NCBI RefSeq assembly: GCF_900770955.1
Contig: NZ_CAAGLX010000026.1
Span: forward strand, 59,412-123,411
Reading direction: 5' to 3'
Length of the DNA stretch: 64,000 nucleotides
Origin: an uncultured Phascolarctobacterium sp.
Lineage (GTDB): Bacteria; Bacillota; Negativicutes; Acidaminococcales; Acidaminococcaceae
The notes beneath the pieces are model-generated. The model made no database searches. It was not told where the DNA came from and saw only the letters and a program-made list of their open reading frames with translations. Positions 43,626-52,704 of this stretch are shown one piece after another. How positions within the stretch are numbered: the stretch's first letter is position 1; every line of letters begins with the position of its first letter. Position numbers and translations under genes: made by a program.

Positions 43626-44912
43626 ATGGAAAATCTATTCGGTAATTTATTTGAAACTGAAAAGCGACAGACGAAGCCTTTAGCTGACCGTATGCGTCCG
43701 GAGCGCCTCAGCGACTTTGTAGGGCAGGAGAGCGCCGTGGGCGCAGGCAGTCCTCTGCGCCGTATGATTGAGCGTGATGTGCTGCAGTCCGTACTCTTTT
43801 ACGGACCTCCTGGAACAGGCAAAACAACGCTGGCGAAGGTTATCGCACACGTTACCGGCGAAAAGTTTGAAGCAATCAACGCCGTTTCCAGCGGTGTACC
43901 TGAGCTGCGTAAGCTCATTGCCAAAGCGCAGGAGGACAGACGCAACGGACGCGGACGTACCATTGTATTTATCGACGAGATTCATCGCTTTAACAAGGCG
44001 CAGCAGGATGTGCTGCTTCCCTATGTGGAGAACGGAACGATAGTGCTCATCGGTGCTACTACCGAAAACCCTTTCTTCGAAATAAATTCGCCGTTGCTTT
44101 CGCGTATGAAGGTGGTGCGTCTGGAAAAGCTGCAGGCACCGCAGATTCAGCAGATTTTGGAACGTGCGGTTGCAGATACTGAGCGTGGCTTTGGCGGCAG
44201 CTTTAAGGCGGAGCCTGAGGCGCTGAGGATTATTGCTGATTTTGCGGCAGGTGACGCCCGCAGTGCGCTGAATATTCTGGAGCAGGCGGAGTTCATGTTG
44301 CCGGAGGAGGGCGAGCGTGTGCTGACGGTAGCGACGCTGCGCAGCGTTATCGGTACGGCGCTGCAGCGTTACGATAAAAAGGGCGACCAGCATTACGATA
44401 TTATCAGTGCCTTTATCAAGAGCATGCGCGGCGGCGATGCGGATGCGGCGCTGCATTATCTGGCGCGCATGATTGAGGGCGGCGAGGACGTGCGCTTTGT
44501 GGCGCGTCGCGTAGTTATCTGCGCGGCGGAGGATGTAGGCCTGGCGGACCCGCAGGCGCTGGTGGTAGCCAACGCTGCAGCTCAGGCTGCCGATTTCGTC
44601 GGCTGGCCGGAGGCACAGATACCGTTGGCGGAGGCGGTGTGCTATATTGCCAACGCACCCAAGAGCAACACGGCCTACATGGGCATTGCCAAGGCGCGCG
44701 CGGATGTGCGCAGCCGCAACTGCGGCAGTGTGCCCAAGCATTTGCGAGATGCACACTATCCCGGTGCAGCCAAGCTGGGGCATGGTATAGATTATAAATA
44801 TCCGCATAACTTTCCCGGAGGCTGGGTGGAGCAGCAGTACCTGCCGGATGAGCTGGTGGGAACGCGCTATTACATTCCCAGCGGTCATGGCCAGGACAAA
44901 GGGCGCAGATAA
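43626..44912 (+). CDS. rarA: Replication-associated recombination protein RarA (MgsA)
   Basis: The 428-residue AAA+ ATPase has PLADRMRPERLSDFVGQ near the start, Walker A YGPPGTGKTTLAK near residue 57, Walker B IVFIDEIHRFNKAQQD near 116, and sensor IGATTENPFFEIN near 140. The C-terminal tetramerisation part has KSNTAYMGIAKA, LRDAHYPGA and YKYPHNFPGG. It acts at stalled forks with SSB. The location after aspS and 6S RNA matches the Bacillus order. Confidence 0.96.
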   Translation: MENLFGNLFETEKRQTKPLADRMRPERLSDFVGQESAVGAGSPLRRMIERDVLQSVLFYGPPGTGKTTLAKVIAHVTGEKFEAINAVSSGVPELRKLIAKAQEDRRNGRGRTIVFIDEIHRFNKAQQDVLLPYVENGTIVLIGATTENPFFEINSPLLSRMKVVRLEKLQAPQIQQILERAVADTERGFGGSFKAEPEALRIIADFAAGDARSALNILEQAEFMLPEEGERVLTVATLRSVIGTALQRYDKKGDQHYDIISAFIKSMRGGDADAALHYLARMIEGGEDVRFVARRVVICAAEDVGLADPQALVVANAAAQAADFVGWPEAQIPLAEAVCYIANAPKSNTAYMGIAKARADVRSRNCGSVPKHLRDAHYPGAAKLGHGIDYKYPHNFPGGWVEQQYLPDELVGTRYYIPSGHGQDKGRR

Positions 44913-45045
44913 AAATAACACCATTAGAAATTTAAGCTATACAGCTATTTTTTGCAGAAATTATTTGTGACGCAATCTAGCATTTTTTCTGTAAATAGTG
45001 TATACTATACCTATGTTATAGACTATTGTATTAGACAGAAAGGGT

Positions 45046-45714
45046 GTGAAGATCATAGCTTTAAGCAACAGGCAGAAGCAAATTGCTGAAATTGTACGTC
45101 TGGACGGACCTATTACCGGCGAGCATATAGCTGAAAGGCTGAATGTAACCCGCGCTGCCTTGCGCAGTGATCTGGCAATCCTTGTTATGGGCGGTATTCT
45201 TGACGCAAGACCGAAGGTTGGTTATTTTTATACCGGTAAAAATACTTTGGGTATGCTGATGGAAGAAATTTCTGCTATTACTGTGCAGGATTTGCAGTCG
45301 GTACCGGTAGCGATTAAACATGACAAGAGCGCCTATGAAGCAGTTGTCACTATGTTTTTGGAGGATGTCGGAACGGTGTTTGTACTGGATGAGGAAGGCA
45401 TGCTGAACGGCATTTTATCGCGCAAGGATTTACTGAAGGCTGCAATCAATAATAATGATTTGCGTGATATTCCTGTGGTTATGGTAATGACGCCGATTTC
45501 CAAAATCATCGTAGCTACTCCGGATGAGCCTGCCGCTTCGGCAGCGCGCAGACTGATTGACAATGAAATCGACTGTCTGCCGGTAGTAAAAATCATTGAT
45601 GAAAAGAAGCGCATGTATCAGGTACTGGGACGTATTACAAAAACTAATTTTACTCGTCTGCTGGTAGATCTAGCTGAGGGTAAGGGGGGTAATTATCATA
45701 ATAACGAAGCTTAA
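45046..45714 (+). CDS. ccpN: CcpN-like HTH and CBS-domain transcriptional repressor
   Basis: The protein has about 222 residues from GTG 45046. A winged helix (IVRLDGPITGEHIAERLNVT, then AALRSDLAILVMGG) is followed by GYFYTGK and two CBS domains (about residues 80-210). This matches CcpN, which represses gluconeogenic genes and senses ATP/ADP. The GTG lies only one base after the ribosome site AAAGGG. An ATC codon at 45052, six bases from it, is a possible non-standard start and fits the family's N-terminus equally well. It overlaps the PPDK regulator gene downstream. The pair occurs together in Firmicutes and controls pyruvate/PEP interconversion. Confidence 0.92.
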   Translation: MKIIALSNRQKQIAEIVRLDGPITGEHIAERLNVTRAALRSDLAILVMGGILDARPKVGYFYTGKNTLGMLMEEISAITVQDLQSVPVAIKHDKSAYEAVVTMFLEDVGTVFVLDEEGMLNGILSRKDLLKAAINNNDLRDIPVVMVMTPISKIIVATPDEPAASAARRLIDNEIDCLPVVKIIDEKKRMYQVLGRITKTNFTRLLVDLAEGKGGNYHNNEA

Positions 45715-46531
45715 TCCGATTATTTATGCTGTATCTGACTCCATTGGTGAAACTGCGGAATCCGTGGTTAAGGCAACTACCAGTCAGTTCGTAGAAGAAA
45801 AATTTGATGTTATCCGTGTTCCTTACGTTAAGGACAAGGAACAGATTGATAAAATTGTGGAAGAGGCTGCGGCTAACCATGCAGTTATCTGCTACACCAT
45901 TGTCTCCCCGGAGCTTCGCGAGCATATGGCAGACAAGGCTATGACCAGTGATGTTGAGGTAGTCGATGTTTTGGGACCGATGCTGAAATCCATCGAAAAG
46001 TCTACCGGTCTGCTGCCGAAAAATCAGGCCGGCCTGATTCACTCTCTGGACCACGAATACTTCAAGCGTGTTGAGGCTGTAGAATTTGCCGTAAAATACG
46101 ATGACGGTAAAAATCCTCTGGGCCTGTTGAAGGCGGATGTTGTTATTATCGGCGTTTCCCGTACCTCCAAAACACCGCTGAGTATGTATCTGGCACATAA
46201 GCAGATTAAGGTTGCCAACGTGCCGCTGGTACCGGAGCTGGCTCCGCCTGAAGAGCTTTTCAAGGTGCCTCCGTATAAGATTATCGGCCTTTTGATTGAC
46301 CCATTCAAGCTGAACGAAATCCGCAGCGAACGTCTGAAAACTATGGGCCTGTCCGATACTGCAACCTATGCGGATATGAAGCGTATTGATGACGAGCTGG
46401 CTTATGCTAAGGGCATTATGCGCCGTCTGCACTGCCAGATTATCAACGTTTCCAACCGCGCGATTGAAGAAACCGCCGGCATTATCATGGAGTATGTGCG
46501 CAAGAACAAGGAACGCCATCACGAAAACTAA
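45695..46531 (+). CDS. PPDK regulatory protein (kinase/pyrophosphorylase, DUF299)
   Basis: The protein has about 278 residues if it starts near 45695. The conserved N-terminus PIIYAVSDSIGETAESVVK is encoded only in a stretch with no ATG, GTG or TTG between a stop at 45671 and GTG 45764. Starting at that GTG would cut the motif away. A strong ribosome site (AAGGGGGG, 45682-45689) points to ATC 45695 or ATA 45698 as start. The P-loop-like GVSRTSKTPLSMYLAH near residue 150 is intact. The enzyme phosphorylates and dephosphorylates pyruvate phosphate dikinase, switching PEP synthesis. It overlaps ccpN by about 20 bases. Confidence 0.9.
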   Translation: MIITKLNPIIYAVSDSIGETAESVVKATTSQFVEEKFDVIRVPYVKDKEQIDKIVEEAAANHAVICYTIVSPELREHMADKAMTSDVEVVDVLGPMLKSIEKSTGLLPKNQAGLIHSLDHEYFKRVEAVEFAVKYDDGKNPLGLLKADVVIIGVSRTSKTPLSMYLAHKQIKVANVPLVPELAPPEELFKVPPYKIIGLLIDPFKLNEIRSERLKTMGLSDTATYADMKRIDDELAYAKGIMRRLHCQIINVSNRAIEETAGIIMEYVRKNKERHHEN

Positions 46532-46573
46532 ATCAGTGTAGCTCTGAGCTGCTGTTGCAGTGAGTCAGAAGAT

Positions 46574-46616
46574 AAACGGCCATTGGCAGCAAAACGTCTG
46601 CCGGTGGCTGTTTTTT
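46574..46616 (+). terminator. Intrinsic terminator after the PPDK regulator gene
   Basis: ACGGCCATTGGCAG and CTGCCGGTGGCTGT form a 14-bp stem including wobble pairs, followed by TTTTTT. Confidence 0.85.
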
Positions 46617-46648
46617 GGATATAAGGATTGTTAGAGGAGGTTGCCTTA

Positions 46649-46939
46649 GTGCACAGATACGTTTTTCATATTCCCTGCGCTGTTTATGATGAGGGTGCAT
46701 TGAAGCCTGCTCCGTGGCAGCAGGTAATAGACGAGCTTGCCGAGGTGCTGTATAAGCATACGGACGGTTTTTTCGTGCAGGATGCCGTGGGCTATTACAA
46801 GGGCAGAAGCTACGCGGAAAAGCTGCTGGTGGCTTACACCGATGCCGATGTAGCAGGTGACTTTGTGCGTATTGCCCGCATTTTAGAGCAGGAATGCTAT
46901 GCCTACGAGCGTGACGGCGAGCTTTTTATCGCAGAGTGA
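46649..46939 (+). CDS. Small protein of unknown function
   Basis: The 96-residue protein starts at GTG 46649, eight bases after AGAGGAGG. An upstream in-frame TTG at 46628 precedes that site. The sequence (VHRYVFHIPCAVYDEGALKP, then KHTDGFFVQDAVGYYKGRSY and LVAYTDADVAGDFVRIARIL) is acidic, soluble and rich in aromatics. I do not recognise the family. It stands alone between the PPDK regulator gene and mutS2. Confidence 0.6.
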   Translation: MHRYVFHIPCAVYDEGALKPAPWQQVIDELAEVLYKHTDGFFVQDAVGYYKGRSYAEKLLVAYTDADVAGDFVRIARILEQECYAYERDGELFIAE

Positions 46940-47073
46940 TGCCTGCGCTTTCAACGGATTGCGTTGTTATGCAGCCTCGGTAAGAGGGAATAGCTGTTGC
47001 AGGCAGTAGCACAAAGCTTTGCAAATATGCTATAATAATATATTATGATTTAGATTTAGAGGTGCAAAAAAAT

Positions 47074-49455
47074 ATGGCACGCTTTGCTGTAAAGACATTA
47101 GAATTTGATAAAGTAAAAAATATGCTGGCCTCCAAGGCCGCAACCTTTTTGGGCAAGCAGGCAATAATTTCCCTGCAGATTGAAAGTGAATTCAGTAAGG
47201 TTAAGCGCCTGCAGGAGGAAACTGCGGAAGCGCTGCGTATTCTGGATGAAGGCAGACGTTTTCCCTTCGGTGGTGCGTTTAATATTACGGCCGACGTGAA
47301 GCGCGCGGAGCTTGGCAGCGTGCTGGAGCCGGAGGAGCTGCAGCATATCCAGACAACGGTGCAGGCCTTTGCTTCGATGAAGGATTTTACCGCGGAAAAT
47401 GCGGAAACAGCGCCTAATCTGGCCGAATACGGTGCGGAGCTGACGCAGTTTGGCCGTCTGGAAAAGCAGATTGGCAGTGCGATTGACGAGCATGGTGAAA
47501 TTAAGGACAATGCTTCACCGAAGCTCGGCGGTCTGCGTACCGCAATTCAGATTGCCAAAAACCGCGTGAAGGAAAAGCTCGACAGCATTCTGCATGACCC
47601 CAATAACCAGAAGTATTTCATGGATAATATCGTGACAATGCGCGGTGACCGTTATGTTATCCCTGTAAAGCAGGAATACAAGATGAACTTCCCAGGCATT
47701 GTGCATGACCAGAGCGGTACGGGTGCAACGCTGTTTATCGAGCCACTGGCTGTTGTTAACCTGAACAATGATATCAAGCGTTATGTTGCAGAGGAGCACG
47801 AGGAAATCGAGCGTATTCTGCGTCAGCTTACGCAGAACGTGGGCGCGGAGGCGAAAGCACTGCTGGCTTCGCTGGAAATCTTTACTACGCTGGACGTTAT
47901 CTGTGCCAGAGCTTTGCTGGCGCAGGAGCAGCATGCTGTACGTCCGATGCTGGTGCTGAGCGGCGGTGTGGAAATTGCGCAGGGACGTCATCCGCTGCTG
48001 CCGAAGGACACGGTAGTGCCTTTGGACGTACAGCTGGGTGATAAATTTACCATGCTGCTGATTACCGGCCCCAACACTGGCGGTAAGACGGTAGCGCTGA
48101 AGGCAGTAGGCCTTTTTGCGCTGATGGCGCAAATCGGTCTGTTTGTCCCCGCAAGCAGTGCCAAGCTGCCGGTGTTCCGTGCAGTTTATGCGGATATCGG
48201 TGATGAGCAGAGCATTGAGCAGAGCTTGTCCACCTTTTCTGCGCATATGACGAATTTAATCAGCATTTTAAACGAGGTCAAGGCAGGAGATTTGGTGCTG
48301 ATTGATGAAATCTGTGCCGGCACCGACCCGAACGAGGGCGCGGCGCTGGCTATGGCGATGCTGGAGTACCTGCATGAGCAGGGTGTGCTGACGATGGTGA
48401 CAACGCATTACAGCGAGCTGAAAACCTTTGCCTACGGTCATGAGGGTATGGAAAATGCCAGCGTAGAGTTTGACCCCGTGTCGTTGCGTCCTACATATCG
48501 CTTGCTGATGGGCGTGCCGGGAAGCAGTAATGCCTTCAACATCAGCCGCCGCTTGGGTTTGGCTGAGGCTATTATTAAAAATGCCGGCGAGCTGCTGAAC
48601 CAGGAGCATGTGCATATGGAAAATGTACTGCAGGAGCTGGACAGTGAGCGTCGCCGTTACGAAAGCGGCAGCAAGGAGATTGAGGACCTGCGCCGCGAAA
48701 GCGAGCAGCTGCGCAATGCACTGGCTTACTCCAAGAGTGAGTTTGAACGCCGCAAAAACGAAATGCTGCGCAAGGCGCGTGAGCAGGCGGACGAAATCTA
48801 CCGCCGCAGCCGCCGCGAATCCGAAGCAGTGCTGAAGGAGCTGCGCTCCATGAAGGCTGACTTCGATACGAAGCGTCTGGAGCAGGCGGCAGAGGAGGCA
48901 CGCAAGAAGCTCAACAAGACGCTGAGCGAGGATGCACCGCTGCCGGAGGGTGCACCGTTATCTGCCAAGACGGCGAAGAAGGGACTGAATGTCTTTGTTG
49001 TTTCCTTAGGCAAGAACGGCATTATCACCGATGTCAACGGTAATGATGTAACAGTTCAGGTAGGTATCCTGAAAATGACGGTGCCGGCAAAAAAATGCCT
49101 GCTGACCAAGGCACAGCCTGCACATACAGATGCTACGCCCAAGAAGCGTAAGGGCTTCAGCAAGAATGCTGCTGCCAATTACGCACATCAGATGTTTATT
49201 GCCAAATCTGGCAGTGCCAAACAGGAAATTGATTTGCGCGGGATGACGCTGGATGAAGCAATTCCCGTTGTAGATAAAGCTATTGATGATGCGCTGATTG
49301 CCGGTATCGGCCAGCTGCGTCTCATCCATGGCAAGGGAACCGGTGCCCTGCGCGCCGGACTGACAGCATATCTGTCGACGAACCGCTTTGTCAAGAAGCT
49401 GGAAACGGCAGCGCTGGAGGCCGGTGGCAGTGGAGCCACGGTTATTGATTTGTAA
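47074..49455 (+). CDS. mutS2: MutS2 family ATPase/endonuclease
   Basis: The 793-residue protein is counted from the ATG at 47074 (MARFAVKTLEFDKVKNML), nine bases after AGAGGTG. It has the core and lever domains, Walker A ITGPNTGGKTVALK near residue 332, Walker B LVLIDEICAGTDPNEGAAL near 407, and a coiled coil near 515-625. A C-terminal Smr domain from about 719 shows IDLRGMTLDEAI and RLIHGKGTGALR. MutS2 suppresses recombination and has also been linked to rescue of collided ribosomes through its Smr domain. A -10 box TATAAT at 47031-47036 precedes it. Confidence 0.96.
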   Translation: MARFAVKTLEFDKVKNMLASKAATFLGKQAIISLQIESEFSKVKRLQEETAEALRILDEGRRFPFGGAFNITADVKRAELGSVLEPEELQHIQTTVQAFASMKDFTAENAETAPNLAEYGAELTQFGRLEKQIGSAIDEHGEIKDNASPKLGGLRTAIQIAKNRVKEKLDSILHDPNNQKYFMDNIVTMRGDRYVIPVKQEYKMNFPGIVHDQSGTGATLFIEPLAVVNLNNDIKRYVAEEHEEIERILRQLTQNVGAEAKALLASLEIFTTLDVICARALLAQEQHAVRPMLVLSGGVEIAQGRHPLLPKDTVVPLDVQLGDKFTMLLITGPNTGGKTVALKAVGLFALMAQIGLFVPASSAKLPVFRAVYADIGDEQSIEQSLSTFSAHMTNLISILNEVKAGDLVLIDEICAGTDPNEGAALAMAMLEYLHEQGVLTMVTTHYSELKTFAYGHEGMENASVEFDPVSLRPTYRLLMGVPGSSNAFNISRRLGLAEAIIKNAGELLNQEHVHMENVLQELDSERRRYESGSKEIEDLRRESEQLRNALAYSKSEFERRKNEMLRKAREQADEIYRRSRRESEAVLKELRSMKADFDTKRLEQAAEEARKKLNKTLSEDAPLPEGAPLSAKTAKKGLNVFVVSLGKNGIITDVNGNDVTVQVGILKMTVPAKKCLLTKAQPAHTDATPKKRKGFSKNAAANYAHQMFIAKSGSAKQEIDLRGMTLDEAIPVVDKAIDDALIAGIGQLRLIHGKGTGALRAGLTAYLSTNRFVKKLETAALEAGGSGATVIDL

Positions 49456-49476
49456 TTTTGAAAGGAGTCGTTAATT

Positions 49477-50721
49477 ATGACTATGAGTATTGCTGCAAAA
49501 CACGCTAAGGGTAAATCTGCCCAAGATAAAATTTTCGGAGCTAACGCTGCTGCAGTGGCAGCTGCTGCCAAATACGGCAAGGATGCCGTTACCAACGCTA
49601 CCATCGGCGCTATTCTGGATGAGGATGAAAAGCTCGTCTGCCTGCCGACTGTAGAGGAGGTTTTCCGCGGTCTTTCCACTAACGAAATGATTGCTTACGC
49701 ACCTATCAGCGGTCTGCCTGAATATCTGGACTGCGTACTGACTGCTGCTTTCGGCAACTCCCGTCCGGAAGGCTACATTTCCGCAGTTGCAACTGCAGGC
49801 GGCACCGGTGCTATCCACCATGCTATCTGGAACTACACCGAAACCGGTGATACCGTGCTCTGCTCCGACTGGTACTGGGGTGCTTACAAGGTGCTGTGCC
49901 AGGATATGGGCCGCAATTTCACCACCTATAAAATGTTGGATGAAAACAACAAGTTCAACCTGCCTGCTTTGAAGGAAAAGGTTGACGAGCTGCTCGCTAA
50001 GCAGGATAACCTGCTGTATCTGCTGAACACTCCGGCGCACAATCCTACCGGCTACAGCCTGAGCGGCAAGGATATGGACGGCGTGCTGGCAATTCTGAAG
50101 GAGGCTGCCGTACCGGGCAAAAACATCGTTTTCTTCCTGGATGTTGCATACATTGATTATGCCGGCGAAAAAGAAGAAGTACGCAAAATCTTTAAAAAGC
50201 TCTCCGGTCTGCCTGCCAACATTCTCTGTATTGTAGGCTACAGCATGTCCAAAGGCTTCACCATGTACGGTCAGCGTACCGGCGCTATGATCGGCGTTTC
50301 CTCCGACAAGAGCGTTATTGACGAGTTCGCCGCTATCAACCAATACACCAGCCGTGCAACCTGGTCCAACATCAACCGTCCGGCTATGCGCACTCTGGCA
50401 ACCATTTACAGCGATCCCGAGCTGCTGGCCAAGGTTTGCGCCGAGCGTGATTACTATTATCAGATGATTAAGGCACGTGCCGACCTGTTCACCAAGGAAG
50501 CGGAAGAATGCGGTCTGCCGATGCTGCCGTATGTAGCAGGCTTCTTCCTGTCTATCCCCGCTAAAAACCCGGATGCAATCTGCGAAAAACTGCATGAGGA
50601 CAACATTTTTGCAGTTCCTCTGGCTGCAGGCGTGCGTATCGCTGTCTGCGCCGTACCTCTGAAGAAAATCAAAGGCATGGCTGCTAAGGTCAACGCTGCA
50701 ATGCAAGCCATTGGCGAATAA
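49477..50721 (+). CDS. Class I/II aminotransferase (aspartate/aromatic type)
   Basis: The 414-residue PLP enzyme has the cofactor lysine at Lys259 in GYSMSKGFTMYGQRTGAM, the asparagine-proline motif LLNTPAHNPTGYSLSG near residue 184, and an arginine in LAAGVRIAVCAVP near 388. The N-terminal part (DKIFGANAAAVAAAAKYGKD) resembles clostridial aromatic/aspartate aminotransferases. It would transfer amino groups between amino acids and 2-oxoacids. Substrate preference is not clear. GAAAGGAG precedes the start, and the kinase gene starts one base after its stop. Codon use suggests strong expression. Confidence 0.9.
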   Translation: MTMSIAAKHAKGKSAQDKIFGANAAAVAAAAKYGKDAVTNATIGAILDEDEKLVCLPTVEEVFRGLSTNEMIAYAPISGLPEYLDCVLTAAFGNSRPEGYISAVATAGGTGAIHHAIWNYTETGDTVLCSDWYWGAYKVLCQDMGRNFTTYKMLDENNKFNLPALKEKVDELLAKQDNLLYLLNTPAHNPTGYSLSGKDMDGVLAILKEAAVPGKNIVFFLDVAYIDYAGEKEEVRKIFKKLSGLPANILCIVGYSMSKGFTMYGQRTGAMIGVSSDKSVIDEFAAINQYTSRATWSNINRPAMRTLATIYSDPELLAKVCAERDYYYQMIKARADLFTKEAEECGLPMLPYVAGFFLSIPAKNPDAICEKLHEDNIFAVPLAAGVRIAVCAVPLKKIKGMAAKVNAAMQAIGE

Positions 50722-50722
50722 A

Positions 50723-52384
50723 ATGCTTAAGCTGCAGTTGTCCAATGGACAAATTATCGAAGTAGAGGAAGGCAGCACACTGCTGCCTTTAGCTCAAAAA
50801 TTGAGCGATAAATATGCTTCTCCCATCGTTATGGGACTCTATAACGGTGAGGAATGTGACCTGCAGCGTCCGCTTACTGCCGACGGCACTGTTGATTTCG
50901 TTGAAGTCAACAATTCCGTAGGCATGCGTGTTTATGTGCGCACGCTGCTGTTTATGCTGATTGCGGCAACCAAAAAGCTTTATCCCGATGTACATCTGGA
51001 GGTGCGCAACTCCCTGGGAAGCGCGCTCTACTGCAAGGATAACAGCGAGCGTAAGCTCACCGCTGAGGATATTCGCAGCATTGAAGAATATATGCATAAA
51101 ATGGCAGAACGCAGGGAGCCTATTAAGCTGCTGCGTCTGCCTAAATCCGAGGCTATTGATATGGCCTGCGCCATCTGCAGCGATGATAACCTGGCGCTGC
51201 TGGCTCAGGTGCCGGATGACACCGTGCTGACGATTAACATTCTGGAGGGTGTCCCCGGTTATCTCTTTGGCCCCATGTGCCCGGATGCCGGCTACGTGCC
51301 GCATTTTGAGCTGCTGCCGTATGCTGACGGTGTGATTATCAATTACCCTGACGACGGCAACTGGCAGGTGCTGCCGCCCTTTGTAGACCAGCCGCGCCTT
51401 AACGATGCCTATCAGGAGGCAGAAGAGTGGTCTGCCATGATTCATTGCAATACTGTGGGCAAGCTCAATAAAATTATTGATTTAGGTTATGCCGAAAAGA
51501 TTATTCAGGTAGCGGAAGCGCTGCATGAAAAGAAGCTGGCTAATATTGCCGATATTCTGGCAAGTCACCATGAGCTGAAGCTGGTGCTGATTGCAGGTCC
51601 GTCCTCCTCCGGCAAGACCTCTACGGCACAGCGTCTGAGCATTCAGATGGCAGTTAACGGCCTGCGTCCGATAGCCATTTCCATGGACGATTATTACAAA
51701 AACCGTGTCGATTCACCGCGCAAGGCTGACGGAAGCTATGACTTTGAATGCTTGGAGGCCATCGACCTGGAGCTGTTCAACGAGCATCTGCATCGCTTGC
51801 TGGCAGGCGAAAAGGTCAAAATGCCCAAGTACAATTTCCGCACCGGCTGCCGTGAATATCGCGGCAATGAGTTGCAGCTGCAGGAAAATTCCGTGCTGGT
51901 TATTGAAGGAATTCACGGTCTGAACGAAAAGCTGACACCGTCCGTACCGGCGGAAAACAAAATCAAAATTTACGTCAGTGCGCTTACACCGATGTCCTTT
52001 GATGAGTACAACCGTATCCGTACTACCGATATGCGTCTGCTACGCCGTATGGTGCGCGACAGCCAGTTCCGTTCGCATGATGCGGAAACTACGCTGAGAA
52101 CCTGGTCTGACGTGCGTGAGGGTGAAGAAAAATACATCTTCCCCTATCAGGGCAGTGCCGATATTATTTTCAATACCACGCTGATTTACGAATTTGCTGT
52201 GCTGAAAAAATACGCGGAGCCGCTGCTGCGAGCAGTACCGCAGTCCGCAGGCATGGCCTACACTACTGCGCGCCGCCTGCTGAACATTTTAAGCTACGTT
52301 AAGCCGTTGGAGGATGAGGTTATTCCCAACAACTCTATCCTGCGTGAATTTATCGGCGGCAGCGTGTTCAAGGACGCACTGTGA
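50723..52384 (+). CDS. Uridine kinase-like protein with TGS and ThrRS-like domains
   Basis: The 553-residue protein is counted from the ATG at 50723. It has no ribosome site of its own and probably relies on coupling to the aminotransferase stop codon. It has a TGS domain (MLKLQLSNGQIIEVEEGSTL), then a part like the second domain of threonyl-tRNA synthetase (ERKLTAEDIRSIEEYMHKMA near residue 115). The P-loop kinase follows, with IAGPSSSGKTSTAQRL near 290 and ISMDDYYKNR near 320. Such fusions are annotated as nucleoside kinases. The synthetase-like part lacks a catalytic core, so it is not an aminoacyl-tRNA synthetase. Confidence 0.88.
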   Translation: MLKLQLSNGQIIEVEEGSTLLPLAQKLSDKYASPIVMGLYNGEECDLQRPLTADGTVDFVEVNNSVGMRVYVRTLLFMLIAATKKLYPDVHLEVRNSLGSALYCKDNSERKLTAEDIRSIEEYMHKMAERREPIKLLRLPKSEAIDMACAICSDDNLALLAQVPDDTVLTINILEGVPGYLFGPMCPDAGYVPHFELLPYADGVIINYPDDGNWQVLPPFVDQPRLNDAYQEAEEWSAMIHCNTVGKLNKIIDLGYAEKIIQVAEALHEKKLANIADILASHHELKLVLIAGPSSSGKTSTAQRLSIQMAVNGLRPIAISMDDYYKNRVDSPRKADGSYDFECLEAIDLELFNEHLHRLLAGEKVKMPKYNFRTGCREYRGNELQLQENSVLVIEGIHGLNEKLTPSVPAENKIKIYVSALTPMSFDEYNRIRTTDMRLLRRMVRDSQFRSHDAETTLRTWSDVREGEEKYIFPYQGSADIIFNTTLIYEFAVLKKYAEPLLRAVPQSAGMAYTTARRLLNILSYVKPLEDEVIPNNSILREFIGGSVFKDAL

Positions 52385-52485
52385 TTGAAAGAAACGCACT
52401 AAGTATAATTTGTGTTATGCTCAATCTGATAAGAAAAGTGCTGGGATTGAAAAATAATATTAAAGCTCATACTTATTCTTAGCTT

Positions 52486-52528
52486 CTAAGGCGTTCTGCC
52501 CAAAGTAGGGCAGGACGCCTTATTTTTA
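52486..52528 (+). terminator. Intrinsic terminator after the kinase gene
   Basis: AAGGCGTTCTGCCC pairs with GGGCAGGACGCCTT (one wobble) around a six-base loop, followed by ATTTTT. Bases 52385-52485 before it show no feature I can name. Confidence 0.88.
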
Positions 52529-52558
52529 ACTAAAGTAATAAGAATTTTCACAATTTTC

Positions 52559-52587
52559 TTGAAGTTATCGCAATTATCTGATAATAT
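52559..52587 (+). promoter_or_regulatory. Promoter in the mutS2-rpn gap
   Basis: TTGAAG at 52559-52564, 17 bases, TAATAT at 52582-52587. It would start transcription near 52594, just before the candidate small RNA and the rpn gene. Confidence 0.6.
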
Positions 52588-52593
52588 AAACCT

Positions 52594-52684
52594 GTAAGAT
52601 TTTTGCACGCCTGCCTGGAGTAGGCCACTGCAGCGTCACGAACGCCTTATGTATTATTTGAAGTAGTACATAAGGCGTTTTTTA
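52594..52684 (+). ncRNA. Candidate small RNA or attenuated leader of rpn
   Basis: Between the promoter at 52559-52587 and the rpn gene lies about 90 bases of non-coding sequence. It ends in a perfect 13-bp hairpin (AACGCCTTATGTA with its complement, 52641-52679) plus a T run, a full intrinsic terminator. A smaller stem is possible upstream (GCCT-AGGC). The unit could be an independent short RNA or a leader that usually stops transcription before rpn. The rpn ribosome site (AAAGGAG) begins a few bases later. Confidence 0.45.
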
Positions 52685-52704
52685 TTAAGAAAGGAGCTTA
52701 AAGA

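Noticed and set aside
43680..44924. A 414-codon open frame on the - strand across rarA
   Set aside because: It is a shadow of rarA with no motifs.
49471..50778. A 435-codon open frame on the - strand across the aminotransferase
   Set aside because: The + strand has a complete PLP enzyme. The opposite frame has no recognisable motif or ribosome site.
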